In this document: positions 63,603 to 64,000 of the stretch, in pieces
Layout: every line of letters starts with the position of its first letter
Numbering within the stretch: position 1 is the first letter of the stretch
NCBI GenBank assembly: GCA_017640615.1
Contig: JAEPQK010000001.1
Span: forward strand, 682,001 to 746,000
Reading direction: 5' to 3'
Length of the DNA: 64,000 nucleotides
From: Rhizobiaceae bacterium
GTDB lineage: Bacteria > Pseudomonadota > Alphaproteobacteria > Rhizobiales > Rhizobiaceae
Position numbers and translations under genes: made by a program
The notes under the pieces: generated by a model
The model's input: only the letters and a program-made list of their open reading frames with translations
The model's database searches: none
What the model was told of the DNA's origin: nothing

Positions 63603-64000
63603 ATGCTGGACAGTTTTGCGCGCCGCGACGAAGGGCCCGACATCGTGCCGGCCAGGAAGCTGCTGGGCGAAGTGGCCGGTGTCTACGATGCGCCGTTAGG
63701 TCATTTCCAGAGCCGCGATGTGGATGAACTTACGCTGACTTTCGAGGGCGTGGAGGGCGATTTCCATGCCGGCATCACGCGGCGCTCGGGCAGCCGTGAG
63801 CCCTGGTATCCGCGCGGCACGGAAATGCGCAACGAGCGGCAGATTTCGATCGTCGCGCCCGACGAACTTGCGGAGATCGCGCGGCGCATGGAAATCCGCG
63901 AGCTGCGGCCGGAATGGGTCGGCGCCAATCTGCTGATTTCCGGCGTGCCGCAGCTTTCCATGCTGCCAGCCGGCACGCTGCTGTTCTTATCAGGCGGCGT
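63603..64000 (+). CDS. MOSC domain-containing protein (3' end outside window)
   Basis: Partial gene cut by the window end; 132 complete codons are seen. The ATG at 63603 has ACGGAGG 6 bases upstream. The encoded part contains the MOSC hallmarks HAGITRRSGSREPWYPRGTE, MRNERQISIV and RPEWVGANLLISG, as in proteins related to the sulfur-carrier (C-terminal) domain of molybdenum cofactor sulfurases and in YiiM/YcbX. It lies 84 bases after the ketoacyl synthase and may be independent. The catalytic Cys expected further on is not in the window. Confidence 0.85.
   Translation, partial: MLDSFARRDEGPDIVPARKLLGEVAGVYDAPLGHFQSRDVDELTLTFEGVEGDFHAGITRRSGSREPWYPRGTEMRNERQISIVAPDELAEIARRMEIRELRPEWVGANLLISGVPQLSMLPAGTLLFLSGG

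Overview
The window is chromosomal DNA of a high-GC alphaproteobacterium, most likely a member of the Hyphomicrobiales close to the Phyllobacteriaceae (Mesorhizobium, Aminobacter or Nitratireductor type). Support comes from the GC-rich codon use, the rhizobial-type palindromic intergenic repeats at 4481-4669, 43049-43224 and 60304-60404, the pca/pob gene style, and a helix-hairpin-helix module of the kind rhizobia attach to NuoE and ribosomal protein L21. I saw no tRNA, rRNA, CRISPR array, insertion sequence or phage gene. Coding density is very high and no gene looks broken. The first and last genes are cut by the window edges.

Layout. 2-4458 (+): a KefB-type antiporter (5' end missing), a DapA-family aldolase/lyase and dihydroxy-acid dehydratase IlvD. 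4681-10593 (-): a complete peptide-type ABC importer (two ATPases, binding protein, two permeases). 10749-18289 (-): penicillin-binding protein 1C translationally coupled to a giant bacterial alpha-2-macroglobulin. 18564-24673 (+): the outer-membrane assembly pair TamA/TamB. 24966-31534 (+): a second peptide-type ABC importer with a Tat-exported binding protein and one protein carrying both ATPase domains plus a C-terminal helix-hairpin-helix module. A 51-codon secreted Cys peptide (31576-31731, -), a non-pyrrolysine MttB-family methyltransferase and a DUF3179 protein follow.

34771-49433 is the metabolic centre: a reductive pyrimidine catabolism region. It holds PreT/PreA (dihydropyrimidine dehydrogenase), a RutR-like TetR regulator with candidate operators, a beta-alanine:pyruvate-type aminotransferase, a beta-ureidopropionase-type amidohydrolase, dihydropyrimidinase, a Nudix hydrolase, a GNAT protein and an NMT1/THI5-type ABC importer, ending in a clear intrinsic terminator. 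The genes predict the route uracil/thymine -> dihydropyrimidine -> N-carbamoyl-beta-amino acid -> beta-amino acid -> semialdehyde, with dedicated uptake.

49482-50125 (-) is a compact TumE/TumA-type toxin-antitoxin pair with a perfect 20-bp palindrome at the toxin start. 50156-55167 is a 4-hydroxybenzoate/protocatechuate module (pobR divergent from pobA-pcaC-pcaH-pcaG-pcaB) without pcaD or pcaQ nearby. The rest (55171-64000) holds a TerC-family membrane protein with a structured upstream region, a CoA transferase/alpha-beta hydrolase pair, small secreted and lipoprotein genes, a DUF2461 protein, the ribosome-associated ABC-F protein EttA, a FabH-like ketoacyl synthase with a perfect palindrome in its promoter region, and a partial MOSC-domain protein.

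The most unusual items are the ABC ATPase-helix-hairpin-helix fusion, the TumE/TumA locus with its operator, the RutR-like boxes over the pyrimidine genes, and the small secreted peptide at 31576-31731.
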